A DNA stretch of 64,000 bases from Mannheimia granulomatis (GCF_011455695.1 NZ_CP015030.1:434001-498000), one strand, 5' to 3'; shown: positions 20,638 to 31,121, numbered from the stretch's first letter. Made by a program: numbers and translations. Notes: generated by a model not told the origin, from the letters alone.

Positions 20638-20682
20638 TTTATTTCTTTCCGTTTTTAAGTAGCAAATAGGCAATATAAGCCA

Positions 20683-21036
20683 CTATTTGCTACTTTCTAC
20701 TACTTTTTCTAAAAAATCCATTACGGCTTCTTTTTGTAATAACGGCAGTTGTTCCCATTTTTGATTTAAGTCGTTCAACTTAGCTTCATCTAAAAGCATC
20801 TCACTGGGTAAGCAATCTTGGAAAAACCAACTGATAGGCGTTTTAAGTAAAATAGCGATTTCAATTAGATGAGCAACGTTGATTTTACTTGCTCCCCGTT
20901 CATATCTTGATAATTGCTGCTGCGACAAATCAATATATTCTGCCAATTTTTCAGCAGAATAGCCCAAGTCTTTACGTTTTTCTTGAATACGTTTACCGAT
21001 TAATTTATCTGCTTCCACTGCTAATAATTGTGCCAT
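20683..21036 (-). CDS. XRE-family transcriptional regulator
   Basis: 117 residues. The helix-turn-helix occupies residues ~16-66 (GYSAEKLAEYIDLSQQQLSR, then YERGASKINVAHL), and the rest is a short helical C-terminal part with no second known domain. The gene is divergent from the lipoprotein/Slam genes and shares with them an intergenic region holding four copies of a TACTTATTTA motif, so it probably controls itself and them. Confidence 0.85.
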   Translation of the reverse strand: MAQLLAVEADKLIGKRIQEKRKDLGYSAEKLAEYIDLSQQQLSRYERGASKINVAHLIEIAILLKTPISWFFQDCLPSEMLLDEAKLNDLNQKWEQLPLLQKEAVMDFLEKVVESSK

Positions 21037-21057
21037 TTCATACTCTTTACAAATATT

Positions 21058-21170
21058 TACTCATTTATAGATATTTTGTTGATTTTTTTGCTTGAAAACA
21101 GATCGATAAATAAGTAATAATTTGGATTAATACTTATTTATTGGGTATTTTTGTCTTTTTTACTTATTTA
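21058..21170. promoter_or_regulatory. Four-copy operator-like motif between XRE and lipoprotein genes
   Basis: TACTTATTTA occurs at 21131-21140 and 21161-21170, inverted at 21107-21116, and with one mismatch at 21058-21067. The copies at 21106-21141 form a perfect 11-bp dyad. The outer copies sit just upstream of each divergent start codon. AT-rich chance repeats are possible, but the placement fits an XRE operator. Confidence 0.5.
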
Positions 21171-21186
21171 AACTAAGGAATTTAGT

Positions 21187-21792
21187 ATGAAAAAACTACT
21201 TATTTGTTCAGTGGCCAGCTTATCTGTTTTATTAACTGCTTGTGGTGGCGGTGGAGGCAGTGGATCTGCTAAAACGCCTGATGGTACTAAAGTGGATTTA
21301 ACAAATAGCCAAAAAGGCTATGTTGCTGGTAATACAGCAGCGGGTTCTTTATATGGAAAAAACCAGAATGATTCATTTTATGGCGTATGGTTAAATGATG
21401 CTAAAACAGTGAGAGAATTACGTTATCAAGGTACGGAGGCCACAAATCTACCTTCAGGTTCTGCAACTTATGTAGGTGAATCTTACTGGGTGAGTGGTAC
21501 AACAGGTGAGGTATCAAAAGGTGGTGTGACAACCCTTAATGTAGATTTTGACCAAAAAACGGTAGATGGAAAAATTGAATATTCATTGCTAAGAGACGGT
21601 AGAACTCAAGACATTACTCTACATTCAACATCATTAAATGGCACAAAATTTAATGGTAATGCAAGTACGTTATTGCAAAATGGTACTTATGAAGGCGCAT
21701 TATTTGGCAAAGAGGCTAAAGAAGCTGCGGGATTGGTGAAGTTCCCTGATTCAAGCTCTTACGATACTTCATTTGGTGGCGTTCGCTATTAA
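21187..21792 (+). CDS. Slam-dependent surface lipoprotein (TbpB/fHbp barrel type)
   Basis: 201 residues with a lipoprotein signal peptide (lipobox LTAC, Cys19) and a Gly/Ser linker, then a ~150-residue beta-rich domain ending in the barrel signature GTYEGALFGKEAKEAAGLVKF. Transferrin-binding protein B, factor H binding protein and hemophilin-type proteins share this barrel. The gene is directly followed by a Slam translocator, which would flip the lipoprotein to the cell surface. The ligand is unknown; no TonB receptor is adjacent. AAGGAA lies seven bases before the ATG. Confidence 0.85.
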   Translation: MKKLLICSVASLSVLLTACGGGGGSGSAKTPDGTKVDLTNSQKGYVAGNTAAGSLYGKNQNDSFYGVWLNDAKTVRELRYQGTEATNLPSGSATYVGESYWVSGTTGEVSKGGVTTLNVDFDQKTVDGKIEYSLLRDGRTQDITLHSTSLNGTKFNGNASTLLQNGTYEGALFGKEAKEAAGLVKFPDSSSYDTSFGGVRY

Positions 21793-21803
21793 TGCTTTTA
21801 TTC

Positions 21804-21835
21804 AAGTCGGGTAATATTGCCCGACTTTTCATTTT
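21804..21835 (+). terminator. Hairpin between lipoprotein and Slam genes
   Basis: Stem AAGTCGGG/CCCGACTT (21804-21811 and 21820-21827) with a T-rich tail. It should lower expression of the translocator relative to its substrate, with Slam made by partial readthrough. Confidence 0.75.
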
Positions 21836-21851
21836 TCCTAATTCCAACCCT

Positions 21852-23156
21852 ATGATCAGATTTTCCTTCTTATTCCTTACTCTTTGTATCACTCACACAG
21901 TATTTGCTACTAATAAACCTGATTTAGAAGAGCAGTTAAAGCAAGCGGTTTACCTCCAACGATTAGATGATATTCAGAAATTATTACAAGAGTATCAAGA
22001 GCAAACTGATTCAGATCCAAAACTTATTGCCTATGCACAGGCAAAATCGGCGTTTATTCAGCAAGATTATTCAACCGCTATTGCGATTTATCGCAAAATA
22101 ATCAGTAGTCACCCTGAGCTAAATTCCATTCGAATGGAGTTAGCCATTGCCCTATTTGCAGATCGACAAGATAATGCATCTAAATCACAGTTTGCAAAAG
22201 TGGCAGCTGCTTCAGGCTTGCCAGATAGTGCGTATCAGACAATTCAAGCTTATTTAGATGCGATAAATCAGCGTAATGAATGGCAATTTAGCCTGAATTT
22301 ATCCTACTTGAGAACCGATAATGTTGATAATGTTTCTAGCGATTCAACTATAGAGAATACAGGTTTTACCAAGCACAAAAATATGCTGCCTAAAAAAGCA
22401 CACGGTATTGCCTATAATCTTGATTTCGGCAAAGATTTTAATTTGTTCGGCTCCCATTATTTAAGCTTTCATAATGAAACAAATGGCAAAACATATTGGG
22501 ATAATCACCGCTTTGATGATCTTTCAAGCCGTATTTTGGTTGGCTATGCCTATAAAAAGCAAGATAGCATTTTCCGGCTTCAACCTTTCTATGATAAACG
22601 TTGGTATGGTAATAGCTCTTTTCATTGGTCGAACGGCATACAGCTTAGTTATGATTTTAGACTGTCTAATCAATGGCAAAATCAAACGTTATTTGCATTT
22701 GAGAAGCGGTCATTTTTTGATGAAAATTTGCAAGCCGGGAACATTAAAACAGCATCAAATACACTTATTTGGCAACCTAAACCGCAACAACTCTTTTATT
22801 TAGGTGGAACAATTTCCAAAGAAAACACGAGAGAAAAACAATATGGTTCAACCAGCCGAAATATTCGCTTGGGATGGTTACAAGAATACCGATGGGGGAT
22901 TTCTACTCAATTAAGTTTTTCTTTTACCCATCGAAAATTTCACGATGAAGCGGTATTTGCAAGCATTATTCCTCTTAATAAAACTAGACGCGATCATATT
23001 TATAATATTAATGCCAAAATTTGGAAACGAGATTGGCATTTATGGGGAATTACACCAAAGCTGAGTTTTGTTTGGAAAAAGCAACGAAGCAATTTGAAAA
23101 CTTTGTATTCCTACTATGATCAGCAACTGAGTTTATTATTTGAGAAAAGTTTTTAA
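21852..23156 (+). CDS. Slam (surface lipoprotein assembly modulator), DUF560
   Basis: 434 residues from the ATG at 21852. Signal peptide 1-20, then a periplasmic TPR-like helical domain (to ~residue 135), then a ~290-residue outer-membrane beta-barrel with a final aromatic FEKSF. Slam proteins move specific lipoproteins to the surface, and each is usually paired with a neighbouring substrate, here the 201-residue lipoprotein. The upstream in-frame extension runs through the terminator hairpin and is not part of the protein. Confidence 0.9.
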   Translation: MIRFSFLFLTLCITHTVFATNKPDLEEQLKQAVYLQRLDDIQKLLQEYQEQTDSDPKLIAYAQAKSAFIQQDYSTAIAIYRKIISSHPELNSIRMELAIALFADRQDNASKSQFAKVAAASGLPDSAYQTIQAYLDAINQRNEWQFSLNLSYLRTDNVDNVSSDSTIENTGFTKHKNMLPKKAHGIAYNLDFGKDFNLFGSHYLSFHNETNGKTYWDNHRFDDLSSRILVGYAYKKQDSIFRLQPFYDKRWYGNSSFHWSNGIQLSYDFRLSNQWQNQTLFAFEKRSFFDENLQAGNIKTASNTLIWQPKPQQLFYLGGTISKENTREKQYGSTSRNIRLGWLQEYRWGISTQLSFSFTHRKFHDEAVFASIIPLNKTRRDHIYNINAKIWKRDWHLWGITPKLSFVWKKQRSNLKTLYSYYDQQLSLLFEKSF

Positions 23157-23252
23157 TCTGATAAGTTATTCTTTTATTTTGATTTTATCTTAGCAAGAAG
23201 AAAGAAAATTTCGAATCACTTGCGAATGAATAGTGATTAGTATAATCGGTAA

Positions 23253-23337
23253 ATCTTTCTTGAAATTTAAGCAATTAATCACTATCTTATAGCAAGCTGA
23301 ACGCCTTAACTTTTCAGTTAGGGCGTTTCTCTTTTTA
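23253..23337 (+). ncRNA. Candidate small RNA or leader upstream of trxA
   Basis: A perfect TATAAT at 23241-23246 would start RNA near 23253. A strong terminator with a 12-bp stem (23300-23311 with 23316-23327, one G-U pair), a 4-nt loop and a T-rich tail ends at about 23337, before the trxA start. The result is either an ~85-nt independent RNA or an attenuated trxA leader. The -35 region is poor and there is no direct proof. Confidence 0.4.
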
Positions 23338-23367
23338 TTTTATTATTGAATTTTTAAGGATAATTTC

Positions 23368-23697
23368 ATGAGTAATGTTATTCACACAACAGACGCTACA
23401 TTTGAACAAGATGTTTTAAAATCAGATGTGCCGGTATTATTAGATTTCTGGGCACCATGGTGTGGCCCTTGTCGCATGATTGGTCCTGTGCTTGATGACC
23501 TATCGGTAGATGCACAATTTGAAGGCAAAGTGAAAATTGTGAAAATGAATGTGGATGAAAATCCATCTGTTCCTGCACAATTTGGCGTACGTAGTATTCC
23601 ATTCTTACTGTTATTCAAAAACGGTGAAGTGGTTGCACAGCAAGTAGGTGCATTGCCACACGCGCAAATGGCAGCATTTATTCAACAAGCTCTATAA
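23368..23697 (+). CDS. trxA: Thioredoxin
   Basis: 109 residues, the E. coli length, with the active site WCGPC at residues 31-35, the buried Asp of LLDFWAPW and the cis-Pro loop RSIPFLLLF. General cytoplasmic disulfide reductant, re-reduced by thioredoxin reductase. Monocistronic: hairpins lie on both sides. Confidence 0.97.
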   Translation: MSNVIHTTDATFEQDVLKSDVPVLLDFWAPWCGPCRMIGPVLDDLSVDAQFEGKVKIVKMNVDENPSVPAQFGVRSIPFLLLFKNGEVVAQQVGALPHAQMAAFIQQAL

Positions 23698-23711
23698 TTT
23701 TTGTAGAGCGC

Positions 23712-23741
23712 AATAGGGCGAGTTTGTCGCCCTATTTTTTT
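23712..23741 (+). terminator. Terminator of trxA
   Basis: A perfect 10-bp stem AATAGGGCGA/TCGCCCTATT (23712-23721 and 23727-23736) with a 5-nt loop runs into a T tract. Confidence 0.9.
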
Positions 23742-23931
23742 GCATGTTAGTTTTAGCTTGAGGTTTAGTGTATTGTTAATCGCACGAAATGAAAATGTAA
23801 TGTGCAAAAAAATAATAAAAAAAGACCGCTTATCGGTTTATAAGCCTAGTCAAATGATTGCCAAATAGGTACAATCTTTAACTTGCATTTTATTGATTAG
23901 AATGTGTGAGTCGATTTTTTTGGAGAGATTT

Positions 23932-25164
23932 ATGTCGTGGAATGAATCAGGTAATCAGCAAGATCCTTGGGGTAAACCAGGGCAGAAACGAGCTGAACAA
24001 CAGCCTGAACAACAAGACCCGCAAGGTCAAGGTTCTCAACAAGAACCTAAAAATAATCAACGAAATGAACAACAGCCCCCTGATTTAGAAGAGGTTTTCA
24101 GTAGCCTAATGAAAAAAATGGGAGGTGGGAAGGGTTCTAATAATGGAGCCAATAACCAAAACGGCATTGGATTGGGTAAATTCCTCCCGGTAATTCTAGG
24201 GCTTGCTGCAGTAGTATGGGCAGGTTCTGGCTTTTATACTGTGCAAGAGGCGGAGAGAGGTGTTGTTACTCGTCTTGGTAAATTAGACCAAATCGTCATG
24301 CCGGGCTTAAACTGGAAACCGACATTTATTGATTCTGTTCAGCGTGTGAACGTAGAGCGTGTTTCTGAATTGAACACCAGCGGTTCAATGCTGACCCAAG
24401 ATGAAAATATGGTTCAGGTTGAAATGACAGTACAATATCGAGTGGAAGATCCAGCTAAATATTTGTTTAGTGTGAATAATCCGGATGATAGCTTAAAACA
24501 AGCAACAGACAGTGCATTACGTTATGTTATTGGTCATATGACGATGGATGAAATTTTAACTACCGGTCGTGCGACTGTTCGTGAAAGAACCTGGACAACA
24601 TTACGTGAAATTATCAAGACCTATGATATGGGTTTGTTGGTTACAGATGTAAACTTCCAGTATGCTCGTCCACCTGAGGATGTGAAGGCTGCATTTGATG
24701 ATGCAATTAAAGCACAAGAAGACGAACAACGTTTAATTCGTGAAGCCGAAGCTTATGCAAGAGGAGAAGAGCCAATTGCTCGAGGTCAAGCACAACGTAC
24801 TATCGAACAGGCTCAAGCCTATAAAGAAGCAGTAGTGTTAAATGCAAAAGGTGAAGTAGAGCGTTTAAGCCGATTATTACCGGAATATAAAGCCTCGCCG
24901 GAATTAACCCGTGAGCGTTTATATATCCAAACCATGGAAAAGGTAATGAAAAACACACCTAAAGTGGTGATGGATGCAGCCGGCAATCATTTAAACGTAT
25001 TACCGTTTGATAAATTAATGAATAACTCATCTGCACAAGCAGCAAAAGTAGAGCAGCAAAGTGTTGCGCCAATACAGTCTGTACAACCTCAAGTAGTTCA
25101 GCCAAGAGTACAGACTCAAGCGGAGGAAGCTCAGCCGGAACAAACACGTAAAGGGAGATTTTAA
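23932..25164 (+). CDS. hflK: FtsH protease modulator HflK
   Basis: 410 residues from the ATG at 23932 (GGAGAG upstream). A Gln/Asn-rich cytoplasmic head (residues 1-80) is followed by one membrane segment (~82-102), an SPFH/band-7 domain in the periplasm and a long coiled coil (EAEAYARGEEPIARGQAQRT). With HflC it forms a cage around FtsH and limits its proteolysis. hflC starts two bases after the stop. Confidence 0.95.
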   Translation: MSWNESGNQQDPWGKPGQKRAEQQPEQQDPQGQGSQQEPKNNQRNEQQPPDLEEVFSSLMKKMGGGKGSNNGANNQNGIGLGKFLPVILGLAAVVWAGSGFYTVQEAERGVVTRLGKLDQIVMPGLNWKPTFIDSVQRVNVERVSELNTSGSMLTQDENMVQVEMTVQYRVEDPAKYLFSVNNPDDSLKQATDSALRYVIGHMTMDEILTTGRATVRERTWTTLREIIKTYDMGLLVTDVNFQYARPPEDVKAAFDDAIKAQEDEQRLIREAEAYARGEEPIARGQAQRTIEQAQAYKEAVVLNAKGEVERLSRLLPEYKASPELTRERLYIQTMEKVMKNTPKVVMDAAGNHLNVLPFDKLMNNSSAQAAKVEQQSVAPIQSVQPQVVQPRVQTQAEEAQPEQTRKGRF

Positions 25165-25166
25165 TA

Positions 25167-26054
25167 ATGCGTAAATTATTATTACCTGTACTTGCAGTTG
25201 TTGCCTTTGTAGTGCTTCAGTCTGTAACTATTGTCAATGAAGGTGAACGTGGCATTATGTTACGCTTTAATAAAGTACACCGTGATAGTGACCAAAAAGT
25301 AGTGGTTTATGAGCCGGGTATTCATTTTAAAGTGCCGTTTATTGATACGCTAAAAGTATTAGATGCGCGCATTCAAACTTTAGATGGACAAGAAGACCGT
25401 TTCGTAACTGTTGAGAAAAAAGATCTACTTGTGGACTCTTATGTGAAATGGCGTATTAGTGATTTTGGACAATTCTACACCTCAACAGGGGGGGATTCGA
25501 AAAAAGCGTCAGACTTATTAAGCCGTAAAGTGGGTGACCGTCTGCGCTCTGAAATCGGTTCTCGTACTATTAAAGACATTGTGTCTGGCTCTCGTGGCGA
25601 ATTAATGGCAGGCGCTCAAAAAGCACTTAATGCAGGTGAAGATGGCGCTGAGCGTTTAGGAATTGAAGTAGTTGATGTGCGTGTAAAACAGATCAACCTA
25701 CCAAATGAAGTTTCATCTTCTATTTATCAACGTATGCGTGCAGAACGTGATGCGGTAGCACGTGAACATCGCTCACAAGGTAACGAAAAAGCAGAAGTGA
25801 TTCGTGCGGAAGTAGATAAAAAAGTGGTGTTAATTTTAGCAAATGCAAATAAAACTGCGCAAGAATTGCGAGGTGAAGGGGAAGCTTTATCTGCAAAACT
25901 TTATGCTGAAGCGTTTGGTAAAGAGCCGGAGTTTTATAGTTTTGTACGTAGCTTAAAAGCCTATGAAGATAGCTTTGCTGAAGGTCAAAATAACATGATG
26001 TTATTAAAGCCAAACAGCGAGTTCTTACGCTTTATGCAAGCTCCGACAAAATAA
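25167..26054 (+). CDS. hflC: FtsH protease modulator HflC
   Basis: 295 residues: an N-terminal membrane segment (residues 5-21), an SPFH domain starting NEGERGIMLRFNKV, and a coiled coil (AERDAVAREHRSQGNEKAEV). Partner of HflK in the HflKC-FtsH complex of the inner membrane. The purA gene follows, as in E. coli after hflC, though yjeT is not present here. Confidence 0.95.
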   Translation: MRKLLLPVLAVVAFVVLQSVTIVNEGERGIMLRFNKVHRDSDQKVVVYEPGIHFKVPFIDTLKVLDARIQTLDGQEDRFVTVEKKDLLVDSYVKWRISDFGQFYTSTGGDSKKASDLLSRKVGDRLRSEIGSRTIKDIVSGSRGELMAGAQKALNAGEDGAERLGIEVVDVRVKQINLPNEVSSSIYQRMRAERDAVAREHRSQGNEKAEVIRAEVDKKVVLILANANKTAQELRGEGEALSAKLYAEAFGKEPEFYSFVRSLKAYEDSFAEGQNNMMLLKPNSEFLRFMQAPTK

Positions 26055-26065
26055 TTGTATCTAGC

Positions 26066-26096
26066 AAAACCCGATCTTGTATCGGGTTTTCATTTT
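26066..26096 (+). terminator. Terminator of hflKC
   Basis: A perfect 10-bp stem AAAACCCGAT/ATCGGGTTTT (26066-26075 and 26081-26090) with a 5-nt loop and a T-rich tail. Confidence 0.88.
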
Positions 26097-26127
26097 CTGA
26101 ACTGTTCCCTCATTGTTAGTATATGTT

Positions 26128-26184
26128 ACAAGCGGTACGATTTGCCCGATTTTTTGCAAAAAGTCTAAAAATTTGACCGCTTGT
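26128..26184. repeat. Inverted uptake-signal pair between hflC and purA
   Basis: ACAAGCGGT (26128-26136) faces ACCGCTTGT (26176-26184). It sits downstream of a full terminator and just upstream of the purA promoter, so its main role here may be DNA uptake. Confidence 0.7.
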
Positions 26185-26220
26185 GATATGAGGTTATAAT
26201 AGTTTTTCATATTAATTTGA

Positions 26221-27537
<1,317 letters not shown>

Positions 27538-27550
27538 TCTAAGGATAAAT

Positions 27551-27582
27551 AAAAGCCATTTAGTATTCACTAAATGGCTTTT
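27551..27582. terminator. Terminator between purA and the gntP-type gene
   Basis: A perfect 14-bp stem AAAAGCCATTTAGT with its complement (27551-27564 and 27569-27582) and a 4-nt loop. A- and T-runs on its two sides let it work for both convergent genes. An imperfect inverted uptake-signal pair follows at about 27602-27625. Confidence 0.85.
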
Positions 27583-27649
27583 CACAAAATGGAAAATTAA
27601 CTGCTTGTAGGGTCTTACAAGCGGCTATTTTTGAGTTGTATTTTACAAA

Positions 27650-29038
27650 TTAGAATGAACCAACTAATGTGCCTAGTGCAATTACGCTAATTACAGCAAT
27701 AATTGGGATTGCAATCGTAACAGCAGCAATATTAAAGTAAGACTGTTTATGATTCAAATGGCAAATTGAAAGCAAGGTAATAATTGCTCCACAATGCGGC
27801 AATGTATCAAAACCACCTGCTGCCATTACTGCTACACGGTGCAATAATTCTGGATCGATCCCTGCCTCAACTGCCATACGCAAATAATCTTCTCCTAATG
27901 CTTTCAATGCAATACTCAAACCACCCGATGAAGAGCCGGTGATCCCCGCAAGGGTACTCATTGCCACCGCTTCGGAAATAAGTGGATTAGAATGCACATT
28001 TAAGACAGAGTCACGGATAATCGCAAAGCCTGCCAGTGAGGCAACCACTGCACCATAGCCTACTTCTGATGCGGTATTAAAGATAGGTAACATTGAGCCA
28101 TATACGCCTTTATTCACTGTACCTTGCAGTGATTTCCATTTGCCTAAGCGTAATACAATTAATACAGCACAAGCTACTGCTAATGATGTGATAATTGCCC
28201 ATAAGCCTAAACGCCCTTTAATTACCAAGCTTGGGAATGCGTTGGTGATAGCAGAGAAATCCATATTTGGGAAGATTCCGTAGGTTAAGAATGCATTTAC
28301 TGCAATAACGAGCACCAACGGTAAAATGGCTAAACTAAATGGCATCACGTTGCTATCTAAGGCTGATATATCTTCATTTATTTCACTTTCATGTTCGCCA
28401 TAACCTTCGCCTAGTACAGCTGCTTTTCTTGCTCTGCTTTGTAACCATAACCAACCGCCAACAAACATTACCGCTGCACCGATTAAGCCTAATCCTGGAG
28501 CTGAGAATGCATTGGTGTTAAAAAACGGCATTGGGATTGCATTGGTTGCTGCTGGCGTACCAGGTAATGCAGTCATAGAGAAAGTAAATGAACCCAGTGC
28601 AATAGTTGCGGGAATTAAGCGTTTTGGAATATTTGCTTCACGAAATAGCACTTTTGAAATTGGATAGATCGCAAATGCCACCACGAAAAGCGATACTCCA
28701 CCATAGGTTAATAGGCCACAAGCAATAATTATGGTAAGAATGGCATGTTTGCTGCCTAGCATGTTTACAATACCTTTTGAAATTCCTGCTGCGGCTCCTG
28801 AGTCTGCCATAAGCTGACCAAATAATGCTCCAAAGAGGAATACCGGGAAAAAGTTAAGTAGATAACCACTTAATGCCGACATAAAGGTTTCGGTGTATTT
28901 TGGCATCATCATAAAGCCATCACCGCTTAATATCACCGCAAAAATAGCAAGTAATGGTGCAAGTAACAATACTGTCATTCCACGATAAGCGAAATACATC
29001 AACATCAATAATGAGAGAACAATTGCAATAGTACTCAT
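27650..29038 (-). CDS. GntP-family permease, probably for 3-hydroxybutyrate or a related acid
   Basis: 462 residues with 11-13 membrane segments and GntP blocks (LPGTPAATNAIPMPFF, GITGSSSGGLSIALKALG, AGGFDTLPHCGAIITLL). GntP members are H+ symporters for gluconate and other hydroxy acids. In Bacillus subtilis the GntP-like yxjC lies with CoA-transferase and hydroxybutyrate dehydrogenase genes, the same company as here, which suggests hydroxybutyrate uptake. It is the last gene of the ato-bdh cluster. Confidence 0.8.
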   Translation of the reverse strand: MSTIAIVLSLLMLMYFAYRGMTVLLLAPLLAIFAVILSGDGFMMMPKYTETFMSALSGYLLNFFPVFLFGALFGQLMADSGAAAGISKGIVNMLGSKHAILTIIIACGLLTYGGVSLFVVAFAIYPISKVLFREANIPKRLIPATIALGSFTFSMTALPGTPAATNAIPMPFFNTNAFSAPGLGLIGAAVMFVGGWLWLQSRARKAAVLGEGYGEHESEINEDISALDSNVMPFSLAILPLVLVIAVNAFLTYGIFPNMDFSAITNAFPSLVIKGRLGLWAIITSLAVACAVLIVLRLGKWKSLQGTVNKGVYGSMLPIFNTASEVGYGAVVASLAGFAIIRDSVLNVHSNPLISEAVAMSTLAGITGSSSGGLSIALKALGEDYLRMAVEAGIDPELLHRVAVMAAGGFDTLPHCGAIITLLSICHLNHKQSYFNIAAVTIAIPIIAVISVIALGTLVGSF

Positions 29039-29113
29039 AGAGATATTTCCTTGTTAAAAGATAAAAAATAGGCGCCATTGCACAGAAGATAAAACCAATG
29101 TCGTCCAAAAAAG

Positions 29114-29872
29114 CTAGCGAGCGGTCCAGCCGCCGTCCATTGTTAAGGTGGCTCCTGAAATTGATGCAGCTGCATCAGAGCAAAGAAATTTCACAAATGT
29201 ACCTAACTCTTCTGGTTCTATCATTCGTTTTACGGCAGCGTTCGCTAGCATAATTTTGCTGATTACTTCTTCTTCTGAAATACCGTGATTGCGTGCTTGG
29301 TCTGCAATCTGTTTATCTACGAGTGGAGTACGCACGTAAGCCGGGCAAATTGAGTTTACGGTAATACCAAATTCGCCACCTTCTAATGCCGCAGTTTTAG
29401 TTAGACCGGATAAACCATGTTTGGCAGAAACGTAAGCAGATTTGTAATCAGAAGCGACTAAGCCGTGAATGGAATTCAAGTTTATGATACGTCCCCATTT
29501 TTTCGCTTTCATATATTTCCAGCTATATTTGGTGAGTAGGAAAGGAGCAGTAAGCATTAAATTGATCATAAAATCCCATTTATCTTCTGGGAATTCTTCG
29601 ATTGAGCAAACATTTTGAATACCAGCAACATTGACTAAAATATCTACTCCTTCAAATTTTTCAGCTGCAAATTCTACAGCAGATTGGCAACCCTCACGTT
29701 TAGATAGATCGGCTTTAATATAAACTGCATTTAAACGAGCAGAATGTTCTTTTAATGCCTCTTCGTTTACATCAACCATTACGATATTTAGATTTTCAGT
29801 TGCTAGGCTTTCACAAACTGCCAAACCGATACCGCTTGCAGCACCTGTTACTAAAGCTGTTTTTTTAGACAT
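29114..29872 (-). CDS. bdhA: 3-hydroxybutyrate dehydrogenase
   Basis: 252-residue short-chain dehydrogenase with the NAD site TGAASGIG, NVAG, a Ser of the LNSIHG block and YVSAK catalytic Tyr/Lys. The sequence HGLVASDYKSAYVSAKHGL is typical of (R)-3-hydroxybutyrate dehydrogenases. It oxidises 3-hydroxybutyrate to acetoacetate, which AtoDA can then activate. It lies between the thiolase and the permease genes. Confidence 0.88.
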   Translation of the reverse strand: MSKKTALVTGAASGIGLAVCESLATENLNIVMVDVNEEALKEHSARLNAVYIKADLSKREGCQSAVEFAAEKFEGVDILVNVAGIQNVCSIEEFPEDKWDFMINLMLTAPFLLTKYSWKYMKAKKWGRIINLNSIHGLVASDYKSAYVSAKHGLSGLTKTAALEGGEFGITVNSICPAYVRTPLVDKQIADQARNHGISEEEVISKIMLANAAVKRMIEPEELGTFVKFLCSDAAASISGATLTMDGGWTAR

Positions 29873-29915
29873 AGTATTTTCCTTCTGTTTTGGTTAATTT
29901 TTATTGTTAATTAAT

Positions 29916-29933
29916 GGTGGGCTAAAGCCCACC
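29916..29933. repeat. Small intergenic palindrome
   Basis: GGTGGGCT-AA-AGCCCACC, a perfect 8-bp dyad in the 67-bp gap between atoB and bdhA. No T run follows, so it is more likely a dispersed repeat or an RNA processing hairpin than a terminator. Confidence 0.5.
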
Positions 29934-29939
29934 CTACGA

Positions 29940-31121
29940 TTAAATGCGTTCAATGATTAATGCGATACCTTGACCACCACCGATACAAAGTGTCGCTAAA
30001 CCTAATTGTTTATTGCGTGCGTGCATTGCGTGTAATAGCGTAACTAAAATACGTGCACCGCTTGCTCCGATTGGGTGACCTAATGCCACAGCACCACCGT
30101 TGACATTTACTTTTTCAGGATCAAGACCTAACTCTTTACCCACTGCTAAGAACTGTGCTGCAAATGCTTCATTCGCTTCAATTAAATCGATATCATTTAA
30201 GCTTAAGCCTGTTTTCTTCAACACATTTTGAGTGGCTAGCACAGGCCCCATACCCATAATATCTGGAGCCACACCACCACTGGCGTAGCCTTTGATACGA
30301 GCAAGAATATTTAAACCTAATGTTTTTGCGGTCTCTTCTTCCACAATCACTAAGGCTGCTGCACCATCGTTGATACCCGATGCGTTGCCTGCGGTTACTG
30401 TGCCTTCTTTATCAAACGCCGCGCGAAGTGAAGATAAACCTTCCAATGTTGAATCTTGTTTTACAAATTCATCTGTATCAAAAATTACTTCTTTGCGTTT
30501 TACTTTTACCGTCAATGGTACAATTTCATTTTTGAATGCACCTGATTGAATCGCTGCGGTAGCTTTTTGTTGGGAAGCAAGAGCAAGCTCATCTTGCATT
30601 TTGCGGGTAATACCATATTTTTTCGCCACATTTTCCGCGGTGATTCCCATATGGTAGTGGTTTTCGGCACACATTAAGCCATCAGATAAGATCACATCGT
30701 ACACTTTGCCATCGCCTAAACGATAGCCCCAGCGTGATTTAGAATCTAACAAATACGGTGCTTGACTCATATTTTCCATACCACCTGCAACAATGATATT
30801 GGCATCGCCTGCCTTGATCGCTTGAGCTGCTAAGGCAACCGCTTTTAAGCCAGAACCACAAACTTTATTGACCGTATAAGCGGGAACTTCTTGTGCGATA
30901 CCTGCACGAAGTAATGCTTGGCGAGCAGGATTTTGGCCAACACCTGCTTGTAAAACATTACCCATAATCACTTCATCAACTTTAGCAATATCAATGCCTG
31001 ATTTTTCAATCGCAGATTTGATCACGTGAGTACCAAGTTCGACAGCTGAAACGCCAGATAAAGAACCGCCAAAGTTTCCGATTGCGGTACGTACCGCACT
31101 TGCAATAACAACATTTTTCAT
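29940..31121 (-). CDS. atoB: Acetyl-CoA acetyltransferase (thiolase)
   Basis: 393 residues from the ATG at 31121 ([12 protein letters not shown]); upstream in-frame codons belong to the intergenic region. Nucleophile Cys88 in [12 protein letters not shown], His in [12 protein letters not shown] and second Cys in TLCIGGGQG. Splits acetoacetyl-CoA into two acetyl-CoA. It follows atoE, the same order as in H. influenzae. Confidence 0.95.
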   Translation of the reverse strand: MKNVVIASAVRTAIGNFGGSLSGVSAVELGTHVIKSAIEKSGIDIAKVDEVIMGNVLQAGVGQNPARQALLRAGIAQEVPAYTVNKVCGSGLKAVALAAQAIKAGDANIIVAGGMENMSQAPYLLDSKSRWGYRLGDGKVYDVILSDGLMCAENHYHMGITAENVAKKYGITRKMQDELALASQQKATAAIQSGAFKNEIVPLTVKVKRKEVIFDTDEFVKQDSTLEGLSSLRAAFDKEGTVTAGNASGINDGAAALVIVEEETAKTLGLNILARIKGYASGGVAPDIMGMGPVLATQNVLKKTGLSLNDIDLIEANEAFAAQFLAVGKELGLDPEKVNVNGGAVALGHPIGASGARILVTLLHAMHARNKQLGLATLCIGGGQGIALIIERI

